A DNA stretch of 64,000 bases from MPNP01 sp026710155 (GTDB taxonomy: Bacteria; Pseudomonadota; Alphaproteobacteria; Rhodobacterales; Rhodobacteraceae): positions 2,046,001 through 2,110,000 of the forward strand of contig OZ241737.1 of the NCBI GenBank assembly GCA_965200885.1, in the 5' to 3' direction. Shown in pieces: positions 28,279 through 37,850 of the stretch (positions within the stretch are counted from its first letter, which is position 1; each line of letters begins with the position of its first letter). Made by a program: the position numbers and the translations under genes. The notes below the pieces were generated by a model. It did no database searches, was not told the origin of the DNA, and saw only the letters and a list, made by a program, of their open reading frames with translations.

Positions 28279-29697
28279 CTATTCGAATGCAACTGGTTTG
28301 TGGGAGGCACGATTTAGAATGTACTTTCTTGTGTATTCATCAATATGGTCAGGGTTGATACCGCCTAGAGAAAGCAGGATGGCCTTTAGGTAAAGTCCAC
28401 TCAAATGGGCATAGGCCTTTTGCAATTGAAAGGGATCGCTTGCAACCCTCCAATATTTTCCTCCGGATTTTTTCTTACCTGACTTTGGATGCACAATTAC
28501 ATTCCTGATTTCATGAAACCATTTTCCGATTGTCTCCTTTTCAGATTTGCAAGTTCCAAATTCCATAAAACCATCTTTCCAATCCTGGTCAGCATAGAGT
28601 TCGACCAGCCTGTCAACCGTATTCTTTTCTCCCTGGATATCAAGAAAGGTTTCTATTTCTGCTACCAATGAAACATAGTAGATCGTATCAACCATTTTGT
28701 TTTTGTTTTGCAGTGCCCTTCGAATACCATGAAGTACCGGCTTGTACTTATCATCACTGGAAATTCGAAACCATTTCTGAATTGTTTTTTCGATGATTCC
28801 CAAGTTCAAATCTGATGATTCTTCTCCAAAACTATTGATGCTTATGGGAAGATCATTTTGGCTGGATGCCTTGCAACCTTTTTCTTGTTGGCCTCCATCG
28901 GATAACAAGGCTGGAAAACTATGATTTTGATCAGAAATATTGACCCGGGCTATTTTGATGGAAATCCGTTGATCGGCTATGAACTGCCATAAATGACGCC
29001 AATTAAACTCCACTTCCCTAAATGGATCCAATCCTTTGTTTTCTATGGAGAAAGTCACAACAAGGTAATCTTTCTTGCGAAGAAATAAATGAAAATCTCC
29101 ATCTTCCATAATGGATTTGACAGCCGTTTTTATTTTTTCCAAATGTGTTTTTTCATTTACCCAGAAAATAGAATCCATTTCTTCCACAGATCACATGGGT
29201 ATCCTTGCAGAAATTAGATCCATTCCAATAGTGCAATCCGATGGAAGGGATATGGATTTGCTTTCAGCAAATTGGAGTACATCATTTTCCCTTTGGGTAT
29301 TACCCAGAAATAAGTTGTTGAAAAAATCATCGTAGGAGACCAGAAACTTATTGAATTCAATTTTTTCCAGCAAGTGTCCGGCGATCAATAATTCAGCAAC
29401 ACCTCTCCATGTTACAACCGTAGGATTACCTATGGTATATCCACAAGAGAGCCGGATGTTGACAAGTGTGAAATGATTGGAAGTCCTTTCTCCTGAAACT
29501 AATGCATGCATGAGTTTTTTTGCAAGAAAACGGGTATTGAAATCATAAAATAATTCGGGTTCCTTGGACAACATCAGATCAAGTTCAATACCTTGTTCCG
29601 GAGAATAGGTAACCTTGCCGGAAAATTTGTCACCTTCGTTATCCGGAAACCAAAAGGTTCCAATCCATTCGTAATTCGAATTCTGGTCCAAATCCAT
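28279..29697 (-). pseudogene. apeA: ApeA-like HEPN anti-phage protein interrupted by one in-frame UGA
   Basis: The upstream part (29697-29191, 168 residues) begins with YEWIGTFWFPDNEGDKFSGK and TYSPEQGIELDL, which resembles the ApeA N-terminal domain. It ends in RIPM then TGA. Two codons later, in the same frame, an open stretch (GTG at 29187) runs for 302 residues and contains KWFHEIRNVIVHPKSG, with the R-x4-H motif of HEPN ribonucleases. Reading through the UGA would give one protein of about 472 residues. This is either a nonsense mutation or a gene split into two chains; TGA is used as a normal stop elsewhere here, for example in cysS, so recoding genome-wide is unlikely. Confidence 0.65.
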
Positions 29698-29928
29698 ACT
29701 TCCAATCCTCCAGTAAAAATCAGGTAGAGTCTCAATCTATCAGGATCATTCCAAACCTGAAGGATTTATACTTCCCCTCCGGAATTGCAATTGGACGTAA
29801 GGAAACCCGCCTATTCATTTTGAGGATCTTGAAAACAATCCCCTACCATTATCAGACCCAGTCGGTCTTTTTCTTGTTACAATGAATGAGGATTGGGCTG
29901 TCTCAGATATTGTTGTAGATGGGAGGGT

Positions 29929-30144
29929 TCAGACCAGCAGGCTGATGATTGTTCCACCAATGCCGATGATCACGATAATGATGCCAAACGCCACGGCATA
30001 AATCTGGATGGACATGTTCCTGTCTCTTTTGGCACTGTCTTCCCGGCGTTTGGCAAATTCCGTATCCCTTTTGGCGTTATCTTCCCCCATCTTGGCCTCC
30101 AGGAGTTTCCAACCCCTGTCATAACTCTCGTTCATTGTATTCAT
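29929..30144 (-). CDS. Small coiled-coil protein with C-terminal membrane anchor
   Basis: A 71-residue protein starting MNTMNESYDRG. It has a charged helical stretch (KRDTEFAKRREDSAKRDR) and a C-terminal hydrophobic span (IIIVIIGIGGTIISLLV). The frame extends upstream, but that part is encoded by the family A repeat at 30177-30350, so the native N-terminus may have been replaced or lost by that insertion. Similar small coiled-coil plus single-span proteins are common and of unknown function. Confidence 0.45.
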   Translation of the reverse strand: MNTMNESYDRGWKLLEAKMGEDNAKRDTEFAKRREDSAKRDRNMSIQIYAVAFGIIIVIIGIGGTIISLLV

Positions 30145-30176
30145 GCGTTCCTCCAGTATGGCCACCTGACGGCTTA

Positions 30177-30350
30177 TACCGTTTCTCAAAAGTAATGACT
30201 CATAGAAGATTATAAAATATCTTAGGGGTGTCCAACTCAAAAACAACCCCTTTGGGTCATTACCAAAGGTGTATTGGTACTGTAGAAATAGGGCCAAATT
30301 AGAAATATGAATTAGAGATGCCTATTGATGGTTACTTTTGAGAAATGGTA
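30177..30350 (-). repeat. MITE family A, copy 4 (right boundary of the 9.5 kb island)
   Basis: 174 bp, TACCGTTTCTCAAAAGTAA to TTACTTTTGAGAAATGGTA. It reads as the exact reverse complement of 20881-21054. The left flank is TA and the right flank is TT. Sequence identity between the copies ends at the repeat boundaries. Confidence 0.88.
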
Positions 30351-30616
30351 TTAGAGAGTGAATGGATATAGTGCTATCTCGTTTCAACACAGTTATACTT
30401 AATGGTTTTGCATTTAGCATCTTCATAACAAGTTTAAATTAGTATATAAGCCAAAATCACATCAGGAATTCAGGATTAAAATTTAAAGCAAATCTGTGAA
30501 AAACAGTTCGAAGATTTATGCTGGAATGTCATAACAGTTTGAGAATATTGACTTCAAAATCATCAGAATAAAGTACAAAATATTTCAGGACAAAAATTAT
30601 TCTATTGGTTAGTATT
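30351..30616 (+). other. AT-rich upstream region of the GHKL/Z1/AIPR operon
   Basis: A 266 bp AT-rich stretch between the repeat and the first operon gene. It must hold the operon promoter if the genes are expressed from here. I see no clear -35/-10 pair that stands out from the AT-rich background and no coding frame. Confidence 0.4.
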
Positions 30617-32113
30617 ATGAAGGAAAAAATTCTTCCACCCCATGCTGCCTCATTAAGCCAATCAATGAGAGATTTGGGTTATTCTCTAGAAGCTGCTATT
30701 GCTGACTTGATTGATAACAGCATCACTGCCAGAGCAGAAAATATTAGTGTTCTATTTGATATCTCCACAGAAGAAGATTCCTGCCTTGTCATCACAGATG
30801 ATGGCTGTGGTATGGATGAAGAAGAGTTATTTGAGGCCATGCGTCCTGGTTCTAAGGATCCAAGAGAAAGCCGGGACATTGATGACCTTGGGCGCTTCGG
30901 ATTAGGCCTTAAAACGGCATCTTTCTCTCAGTGCCGATCTTTAACTGTGGCGAGTCGTAAAAATAATATTACTTCTGTTGCTGAGTGGGACCTTGATACA
31001 CTGACAGAGCGAAATGAGTGGGTAGTAACAATTCCTAGCTTGGAACAAATACCAGACCTTCCTTTCATTAATCGCCTAGGAAGCACGGGTACATACATAT
31101 TATGGCGTAAATTAGACAGGTTATTGGAAAAAGGCTCGAATGGAAAAGAGAGGAAATCAGCATACGATAAGTTGGAACAAGTTGAGCGTCATTTGTCACT
31201 AGTGTTTCATAGATATCTCAGTGGAGATTATAAAAGGAGAAAAATAACAGTAAATATTAATGGGCATCAGATTGAGTCTTTTGATCCTTTCTGCCTTTCA
31301 AATAAAGCGACACAGTCTCTGCATGAAGAAATTGTTCGTATGTTTGGATATGAAATTAGGATACATCCATATATTCTTCCGCACCATAGCAAGCTTTCAA
31401 AAAAAGAATATGACTTTTATAAATGCCGCAGCGATTTTGTTAGTAATCAGGGTGCCTATGTATATAGAAATGGACGCCTTATGGCATGGGGTGACTGGTT
31501 CAGATTGGTGCCACGTGGTGAGGCAACTAAACTTGCCAGGGTAAGGATAGATTTTCCAAATACACTTGATGAATATTGGACAATTGATATAAAAAAATCC
31601 AAGGCTACGCCACCTTATCAGGTCAGAGAAAAATTACGGCACATTATTAACCAAATATCTGAACAAAGCACCCGTGTACATAAGGGGCGTGGAAATAGGC
31701 TATTTGAAAAATCTGAAGAGCCTTTATGGGTTCGTTTCGGTGACCGAGATGGTATTAGGTATGCTTTAAACAAAAAACATCCTCTAATTGAGTCCATCAA
31801 AAGCAACCTAACTGATAACACACACAAAGCGTTAGATGAAGTCCTTGCCATAATCGAGAATGGTCTTCCTATTGAAGCTATCTATGCTGATTACTCTTCT
31901 TCTCCACAATCATTTGAACTATCAGAAAAAATCAGCCGTGAAGAATTACAAGAAAAGCTTGAAAATATTTATATGCTTATGTCTGTTTCTGGAAATATTG
32001 ATAAAGAACGTTTCTCAAAGTTGGTATTCGAATTAAAGCCGTTCAATGAATATCAGGATATTGCAAAAGTAATTATTGAGGATTTCATTTATGCATCAAA
32101 ACCAGAAAATTGA
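30617..32113 (+). CDS. GHKL (MORC-like) ATPase of a Z1/AIPR defence-type operon
   Basis: A 498-residue Bergerat-fold ATPase. The N-box is YSLEAAIADLIDNSITARA, G1 is ITDDGCGMD, and G2 is LGRFGLGLKTASFSQC, all in the first ~110 residues and of the MORC/MutL-like type. After the S5-like domain the C-terminal region is helical. I take the ATG at 30617 (MKEKILPPHAAS) over the upstream TTG. The next gene starts inside its 3' end (23 bp overlap). In known loci this ATPase is followed by Z1, PD-(D/E)XK and AIPR genes, exactly as here. It is unrelated in detail to the GHKL-nuclease at 12965-15136. Confidence 0.9.
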   Translation: MKEKILPPHAASLSQSMRDLGYSLEAAIADLIDNSITARAENISVLFDISTEEDSCLVITDDGCGMDEEELFEAMRPGSKDPRESRDIDDLGRFGLGLKTASFSQCRSLTVASRKNNITSVAEWDLDTLTERNEWVVTIPSLEQIPDLPFINRLGSTGTYILWRKLDRLLEKGSNGKERKSAYDKLEQVERHLSLVFHRYLSGDYKRRKITVNINGHQIESFDPFCLSNKATQSLHEEIVRMFGYEIRIHPYILPHHSKLSKKEYDFYKCRSDFVSNQGAYVYRNGRLMAWGDWFRLVPRGEATKLARVRIDFPNTLDEYWTIDIKKSKATPPYQVREKLRHIINQISEQSTRVHKGRGNRLFEKSEEPLWVRFGDRDGIRYALNKKHPLIESIKSNLTDNTHKALDEVLAIIENGLPIEAIYADYSSSPQSFELSEKISREELQEKLENIYMLMSVSGNIDKERFSKLVFELKPFNEYQDIAKVIIEDFIYASKPEN

Positions 32114-34796
32114 TGACGTAAAGAAAATAATTTCCCAAGATATCGTCAGGTATGGAGACAAATTGACAACCATTGATATATCTAATGTTATTGATGATTA
32201 TCGTTCGACTCTGGAAAGAAGGTTTGAATTTACTCCCGAAGATTTTGAATATCTTAAACATGTTCTGGAAACTGAATATGTAACAATGGGGGTAGGTGTC
32301 TCACTTATTGATCCCGAAGATACCCACGATGAAGAATGGGCAGAAAAGAGGGAGATAAGTTGGAATTACTGGAATGATTATCAGTCTAATTTGATTGGTA
32401 AAAACTGGCCATTAAGGGTTGTAAACTCAATGGACTCTGTCACCAATAAAATCTTAGGATTATTGAAAGACCCTGAAGAACAGGGTGAATGGTACAGGAG
32501 AGGTCTTGTACTCGGTCACGTCCAATCAGGAAAAACAGCAAACTATATCGGTTTGGTCAGCAAAGCAGCTGATGCAGGTTATAAATTCATTATCGTAATA
32601 GCGGGAATTCATGATAATCTGCGTAAACAGACACAGGAACGTATAGATGAAGGATTTATAGGTAGAGATAGCACAACAAGAAAACCGAAGGGTGTTGGTT
32701 TAACCAACCCTAAAAGAGAGATGCCAGTTACCTTCACGACTGCTGATAGTGATTTTAATAAAGCCTTGGCCAAAAGTTTTGGTATGGAACTAAAAGCACT
32801 GAATAAGACCTTCATATTAGTAATCAAAAAAAATGTTCATATACTCAGCGCACTATTTAACTGGTTGAAAAAACTGAACACTAGGGGAGAGTTAGAAAAA
32901 ATTACTGATATTCCCATGCTCCTTTTTGACGATGAGGCCGATAATGCTTCCATCAATACAAACAAACCTGAACTTGATCCTACGAGAACTAATAAGGAAA
33001 TCAGAAATATTCTTAACCTGTTTCGTAAGCGCTGTTATGTAGGATATACAGCTACGCCATTTGCAAATATTTTTATAAACCCTGATGACGCTGATCAGAT
33101 GATAGGTGACAACCTGTTTCCAAAAGATTTTATCTATTGTTTGGATGCACCAAGCAATTATTTTGGTTCGGAAAAAATATTCCTGAATGATGAGAGCATT
33201 GAAAAGTTTATCATTGGGGCTGATGATTGTGAGAGTTATATTCCTCTAAGTCATAAAAACTTTGAACAGGTAATGGGAATACCACCATCACTTAAGGAAG
33301 CAATCAGACTTTTTATTCTTGCTAGAGCAATAAGAAATCTTAGGGGGCAGGTTAATAATCATGCTTCAATGATGATTAATGTATCCCGATTTATAGCAAT
33401 ACAAAGAGAAGTAAAACAACTTGTTGAGATTTATCTGGATGAAATCAGTAAAGCCATCAAATTTAATTATAAATTGACTGTTGATAATGCAGAAAGAGAC
33501 CCACTTATCCGTCAGTTAAAGACAGATATGAACAAAGAGTACTTAGATGTTGGTTTTTCATGGGAAACAATTCTAAGTGAACTAAATAATGCAGTCCAAT
33601 CAATCAAAACCTACCTTGTAAACAGTAAGTCAGATGAAGCGTTGGATTATAGCATTTATGAGAAAGAAGGTGATGCTCTTACAGCCATTGCAATTGGAGG
33701 ATTGAGTCTTTCAAGAGGGTTAACCATTGAAGGACTTACCATCAGTTATATTTATCGAAATTCTAAGATGTACGATACCCTTATGCAGATGGGGCGCTGG
33801 TTTGGGTATAGAGCAAATTACGAAGACCTTTGTCGTATATATATGTCTGAAGCATCTTGTGGTTGGTATTCTCACATTTCGGAAGCAACAGAAGAACTTC
33901 ATATTCAGTTAAAGAGGATGCGTCGAGAAGGGAAAAAACCTAGTGATTTTGGTCTTTATGTTAGAGCACATCCTGATACACTTCTGGTAACTGCTATTAA
34001 CAAAATGTTGCATGCGGCAAACTTTACTTCCCAGATTAGTTTTGACGGTAAACTTAAAGAAACTCATATTATTCCAGCTAGAGAAGAAAAACTGAATAAT
34101 AACAGAAAACTGATAAAAACCTTTTTTGAAGAGCTTAATAGTAATATAGAGTCATATACTGACAATACAAATTCATATCTTTTCCGGGATATTGATTGGT
34201 CAAAAATTCAGAGTTTTATTCTCGAATATGAATTCCATGACATTCAATATGATCTCCAGCAAAACTTGTCTGAATACACTAAGAATATCTCGGATATATT
34301 TTCTCTCTGGGATGTAGCATTTATATCTTTGTCCAGAAAAAAACCTGAAGAAGGTTATATGATTGCCTCGCAGGAGCGTAGTATTGGCTATGATACCTCA
34401 GGAAAATATAAAAAACCAACGACTGAAGACGGCTGGTATATTGGAAATAGGCAAAAAATATCAGGGCCAGGTATCCAAAAAATAGGGTTAAGTATAAAAC
34501 AGAGGGCTTTAGCCAAAGAGAATGCCGAACAATCAGAGCGCCAGGAACCTAATGATAATGATTATAGCAATGCCCGTAACAAACCTTTATTGATGATTCA
34601 CATTCTTAACCTCATTGATAAGAAAAAAGCAAATCAGCTTATATTGAAGAATGTACCAGCTATTGGGGTAAGCTATCCAAATTTCGCACAATTACGAACA
34701 ATTGATTACACTGTAGGCCCTGTATGGCTAAAACAGTTTAAAGAAGAGCACTCTTACTCATCCGATGAAGAGGAAGATTATGACCTTGAACAATAA
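32091..34796 (+). CDS. Z1-domain ATPase/helicase-like protein
   Basis: A 901-residue protein. Walker A is LVLGHVQSGKTANYIGL (residue ~145), Walker B is LLFDDEADNASIN, followed by VGYTATPFANIFINPDD, a helicase-like motif III/IV region. The Z1 signature GGLSLSRGLTIEGLTISY and LMQMGRWFGYRANYEDLCRI follow at residues ~540-590. This domain set is typical of Z1 proteins in methyltransferase-associated defence loci, where it may translocate on or remodel DNA. The ATG at 32091 is preferred over an upstream TTG. It overlaps both the ATPase gene before it and the nuclease gene after it. Confidence 0.92.
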   Translation: MHQNQKIDDVKKIISQDIVRYGDKLTTIDISNVIDDYRSTLERRFEFTPEDFEYLKHVLETEYVTMGVGVSLIDPEDTHDEEWAEKREISWNYWNDYQSNLIGKNWPLRVVNSMDSVTNKILGLLKDPEEQGEWYRRGLVLGHVQSGKTANYIGLVSKAADAGYKFIIVIAGIHDNLRKQTQERIDEGFIGRDSTTRKPKGVGLTNPKREMPVTFTTADSDFNKALAKSFGMELKALNKTFILVIKKNVHILSALFNWLKKLNTRGELEKITDIPMLLFDDEADNASINTNKPELDPTRTNKEIRNILNLFRKRCYVGYTATPFANIFINPDDADQMIGDNLFPKDFIYCLDAPSNYFGSEKIFLNDESIEKFIIGADDCESYIPLSHKNFEQVMGIPPSLKEAIRLFILARAIRNLRGQVNNHASMMINVSRFIAIQREVKQLVEIYLDEISKAIKFNYKLTVDNAERDPLIRQLKTDMNKEYLDVGFSWETILSELNNAVQSIKTYLVNSKSDEALDYSIYEKEGDALTAIAIGGLSLSRGLTIEGLTISYIYRNSKMYDTLMQMGRWFGYRANYEDLCRIYMSEASCGWYSHISEATEELHIQLKRMRREGKKPSDFGLYVRAHPDTLLVTAINKMLHAANFTSQISFDGKLKETHIIPAREEKLNNNRKLIKTFFEELNSNIESYTDNTNSYLFRDIDWSKIQSFILEYEFHDIQYDLQQNLSEYTKNISDIFSLWDVAFISLSRKKPEEGYMIASQERSIGYDTSGKYKKPTTEDGWYIGNRQKISGPGIQKIGLSIKQRALAKENAEQSERQEPNDNDYSNARNKPLLMIHILNLIDKKKANQLILKNVPAIGVSYPNFAQLRTIDYTVGPVWLKQFKEEHSYSSDEEEDYDLEQ

Positions 34797-35775
34797 TAAT
34801 CCGTGGTCAAAGATACCTACTGCATCCCCCGGTACTTTATCCAAAATCAAAACTGATGCTAACTATAAGCGTGCTGTTTACTGGTTTAGGGATGATAGAG
34901 GGCATTGTGGTCTACTCGTAGAAATTGATAACACCATATCTAAGCATGTTCTTAATAAAGCAAGAATGAATATTCGAGATATTCAGACCGATGTAGTTGA
35001 AATCCGAGAAGAACAATTACGCGCTCTAACAATAAAACTGGATGAACCCCAAAACAGAGATGTGTTCCTTAAACTTTGTTTTGATTTGATTGAACATGTA
35101 AACCGTTGTGATGAAAAAGATGGTGTGTTTTATGCTATCTGTACCAGATTAAAAAAGTGGCAATCTCTATTATCAGGAAAGTCAAAAAATCTTCTGAATG
35201 CTCGTGAGATGCAGGGTTTATATGCAGAACTTCATTTCATTTCTGAGCGCCTAACTTTAAAAACTAGAATTAGCTCTTCATACCAATATGATTTAATGAA
35301 AAGTTGGGAGGGGCCAGGGGGTGGTCAGCATGATTTTGTATTAAATGATTTAGCTGTGGAGATTAAATCTATTTCTGGAGATCAGCGGAGTAAGGTTCGC
35401 ATATATTCTGAAGATCAACTTTATACTCATTTGAATCAATTATTCCTTCGAATTTACTTTCTTTCTTCATCTTACAATGACAACACTGGAGAAAGTCTGA
35501 ATGAGATTGTTGAACGTATTAGCAACATAATTGTAGATAATGAAGCAAGAGAATTTTTTGAAACGAAACTCTCGTTTGCTCGTTACATAGATTTGCAGGA
35601 TTATGATTACCCAAAATTTAAGCTAAAGGATATACGCACTTATTGTGTTGAAGAAGAGTTTCCACGCATCACTCCAGAAATTATACCAGAAGCAATTGAA
35701 GCTGTTTCTTATGACTTACTTCTTCAGGGCATTGAGCGGTATCGAGCAGATGAAAAAATGATGGAGAAAATTTAG
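34780..35775 (+). CDS. PD-(D/E)XK motif protein (DUF4420 type)
   Basis: A 331-residue predicted nuclease. The N-terminus NNPWSKIPTASPGTL and YWFRDDRGHCGLLVEI are characteristic of DUF4420. The catalytic core is GGGQHDFVLNDLAVEIKS (residues ~178-195), with Asp and E-x-K. I chose the ATG at 34780, which follows AGAGGAAG and overlaps the Z1 gene by 17 bp; an ATG 15 bp upstream is possible. Its TAG shares a base with the GTG of the AIPR gene (TAGTG). It is the probable cutting subunit of the system. Confidence 0.9.
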   Translation: MTLNNNNPWSKIPTASPGTLSKIKTDANYKRAVYWFRDDRGHCGLLVEIDNTISKHVLNKARMNIRDIQTDVVEIREEQLRALTIKLDEPQNRDVFLKLCFDLIEHVNRCDEKDGVFYAICTRLKKWQSLLSGKSKNLLNAREMQGLYAELHFISERLTLKTRISSSYQYDLMKSWEGPGGGQHDFVLNDLAVEIKSISGDQRSKVRIYSEDQLYTHLNQLFLRIYFLSSSYNDNTGESLNEIVERISNIIVDNEAREFFETKLSFARYIDLQDYDYPKFKLKDIRTYCVEEEFPRITPEIIPEAIEAVSYDLLLQGIERYRADEKMMEKI

Positions 35776-37850
35776 TGGTAGAATCATCCCTAGAAGAATT
35801 TTTGCATGGTTTTCGACAGGAAATTTTAGCTAATGCTGAGGCTAACCTAGCTTTCTTGGAAGCCGAATTCGCCCTTAGTTTTGCTAATGAACTTGTAGAA
35901 TCTAATATTGTTGAAGGCTTTGAACTTTGTCATTATAAAGCTCCAGCTGGTATGCGTGTTGATGGTTACTGGTTTAATGATGGAGATGCTTGTCTGGATC
36001 TATTTATTACTGATTTTGCCAATAGAGAAGAATTGGGTTCACTTACCCAGACAGAAGTAAAACAGATTTTTAAGCGTCTTGAGAACTTTTTTTTAGCCAG
36101 TGCCAACAAAAATCTATTTAGCAATCTTGAAGAAACTTCGCAAGGATATGGTCTTTCAAGGCAGATAACAGAAAGGAGAAATACCTTTAATAGAGTAAAT
36201 CTTTTTCTGATTTCGGAGCGAACATTGAGTGAACGATTACAGGTTCTTGAAGACAAAGAGATAGGGCAATGGACATTAGCTTATCATATTTGGGATATTT
36301 CCAGGTTGCACCGACTTAGAACTTCAAAAGGATCTCGGGAAGAGCTAAAATTAGATCTCCTAGAGATGATTGGTGAGGGTCTGCCTTGCCTTCCTGCGCA
36401 CATCAATACCACAACATTTGGATCATATCTTATTGTAATGCCTGCTAACATCTTGGCTGATTTGTATGAACAATATGGTTCACGGTTACTTGAGCATAAC
36501 GTAAGAAGCTTTTTGCAAGCTAGAGGTAAGGTTAATAAAGGCCTCAGAACAACGATCATGAATGATCCCGAAATGTTTTTTGCTTATAATAATGGGATAA
36601 CAGCTACAGCAAAAGAAATCCAAACTGAAGAACGCGGTAATGGAACCTACATAACACATTTCAATGATCTTCAGATTGTTAATGGTGGCCAGACAACAGC
36701 ATCGTTGTTTCATACCCGAAGAAAAGACAAAGCTTCTCTAAACAATATTTTTGTCCAGATGAAACTTTCAGTAGTAGATGAAGAGAAATCCGAAGAAATT
36801 GTGCCGAAAATCTCAGAATATGCAAACACACAAAATAGGGTTAACGCGGCTGATTTCTTTTCCAATCATCCTTTTCATGTTCGGATGGAAGAGTTTTCAC
36901 GACGTATATGGGCACCTGCCAAGATAGGAGAATTAAGGGAAACAAAATGGTTCTATGAACGTGCTAGAGGTCAATATGCTGATGCACAGAGTAAGTTAAC
37001 CCCAGCAGAGAAGAGGCGTTTTCAGGTAAAATATCCTAAACAACAGATGTTTACAAAAACTGATCTTGCCAAATTTGAGAACGTTTGGGATGAAAATCCA
37101 CGGTTTGTAAACCTTGGAGCGCAGAGAAATTTCGTACAGTATGCAAAGCGTATTGGTCAAGAATGGAATAAGTCTCAAACCAAGTTCAATGAATTATACT
37201 TTAAGCGAGCTGTTTCTCGAGCACTTCTATTTAGAAAAACTGAGAAAATGGTTTCAAAACAACCTTGGTATAACGGTGGATATCGAGCCAACATTGTCGC
37301 TTATACATTAGCGCTTTTTGGATATTTCATTGCGCAGAAGAGAAAATCTGTAAATTACACAAAAATCTGGGATAAGCAGGATATTTCTCAATCCTTTATG
37401 ACCGCACTTGAAAAAACCAGCAAAATTGTTCACGATGAACTTGTTACTCCACCTGAAGGTATATCCAATGTAACTGAGTGGGCCAAACAAGATAGATGTT
37501 GGTCAAGAATAAAAGAAAAAATGTATGAGTTAGAATGGATTTTATCTGAAGATATTTACTCCGAACTTGTAGAGAAATGGCAAGATGACGATGTAAATAA
37601 ATCTGCTATTAAAACACAGATAATAGATGATGGTATAGAGGCACAAAGAAAGGTATTAGAGATTTCAGCAATAAATTGGAAAAAACTCCTCAATCAAGGA
37701 AAACAGAGAAGATTGTTTACACCAAAAGAAACAAGTGTATTACAGGTTGCAATCCAAATTCCAAATAAAATACCTTCTGAAAAACAAAGTATGGTTCTTG
37801 TGGAACTTCTTGATAAAGCCAGGCAAGAGGGTATAGCAGTGAATGTGTAA
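35775..37850 (+). CDS. AIPR family (abortive infection/phage resistance) protein
   Basis: A 691-residue protein with the AIPR signature: FFAYNNGITATAKEI, then LQIVNGGQTTASLFHTRRK, VQMKLSVVDEEKSEEIVPKI and SEYANTQNRVNAADFF (residues ~265-370). AIPR proteins are found in abortive-infection and methyltransferase-linked loci; the biochemical activity is not settled. It uses a GTG start overlapping the preceding stop. The 3' end overlaps the next gene by 8 bp. The gene is intact and AT-rich. Confidence 0.92.
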   Translation: MVESSLEEFLHGFRQEILANAEANLAFLEAEFALSFANELVESNIVEGFELCHYKAPAGMRVDGYWFNDGDACLDLFITDFANREELGSLTQTEVKQIFKRLENFFLASANKNLFSNLEETSQGYGLSRQITERRNTFNRVNLFLISERTLSERLQVLEDKEIGQWTLAYHIWDISRLHRLRTSKGSREELKLDLLEMIGEGLPCLPAHINTTTFGSYLIVMPANILADLYEQYGSRLLEHNVRSFLQARGKVNKGLRTTIMNDPEMFFAYNNGITATAKEIQTEERGNGTYITHFNDLQIVNGGQTTASLFHTRRKDKASLNNIFVQMKLSVVDEEKSEEIVPKISEYANTQNRVNAADFFSNHPFHVRMEEFSRRIWAPAKIGELRETKWFYERARGQYADAQSKLTPAEKRRFQVKYPKQQMFTKTDLAKFENVWDENPRFVNLGAQRNFVQYAKRIGQEWNKSQTKFNELYFKRAVSRALLFRKTEKMVSKQPWYNGGYRANIVAYTLALFGYFIAQKRKSVNYTKIWDKQDISQSFMTALEKTSKIVHDELVTPPEGISNVTEWAKQDRCWSRIKEKMYELEWILSEDIYSELVEKWQDDDVNKSAIKTQIIDDGIEAQRKVLEISAINWKKLLNQGKQRRLFTPKETSVLQVAIQIPNKIPSEKQSMVLVELLDKARQEGIAVNV

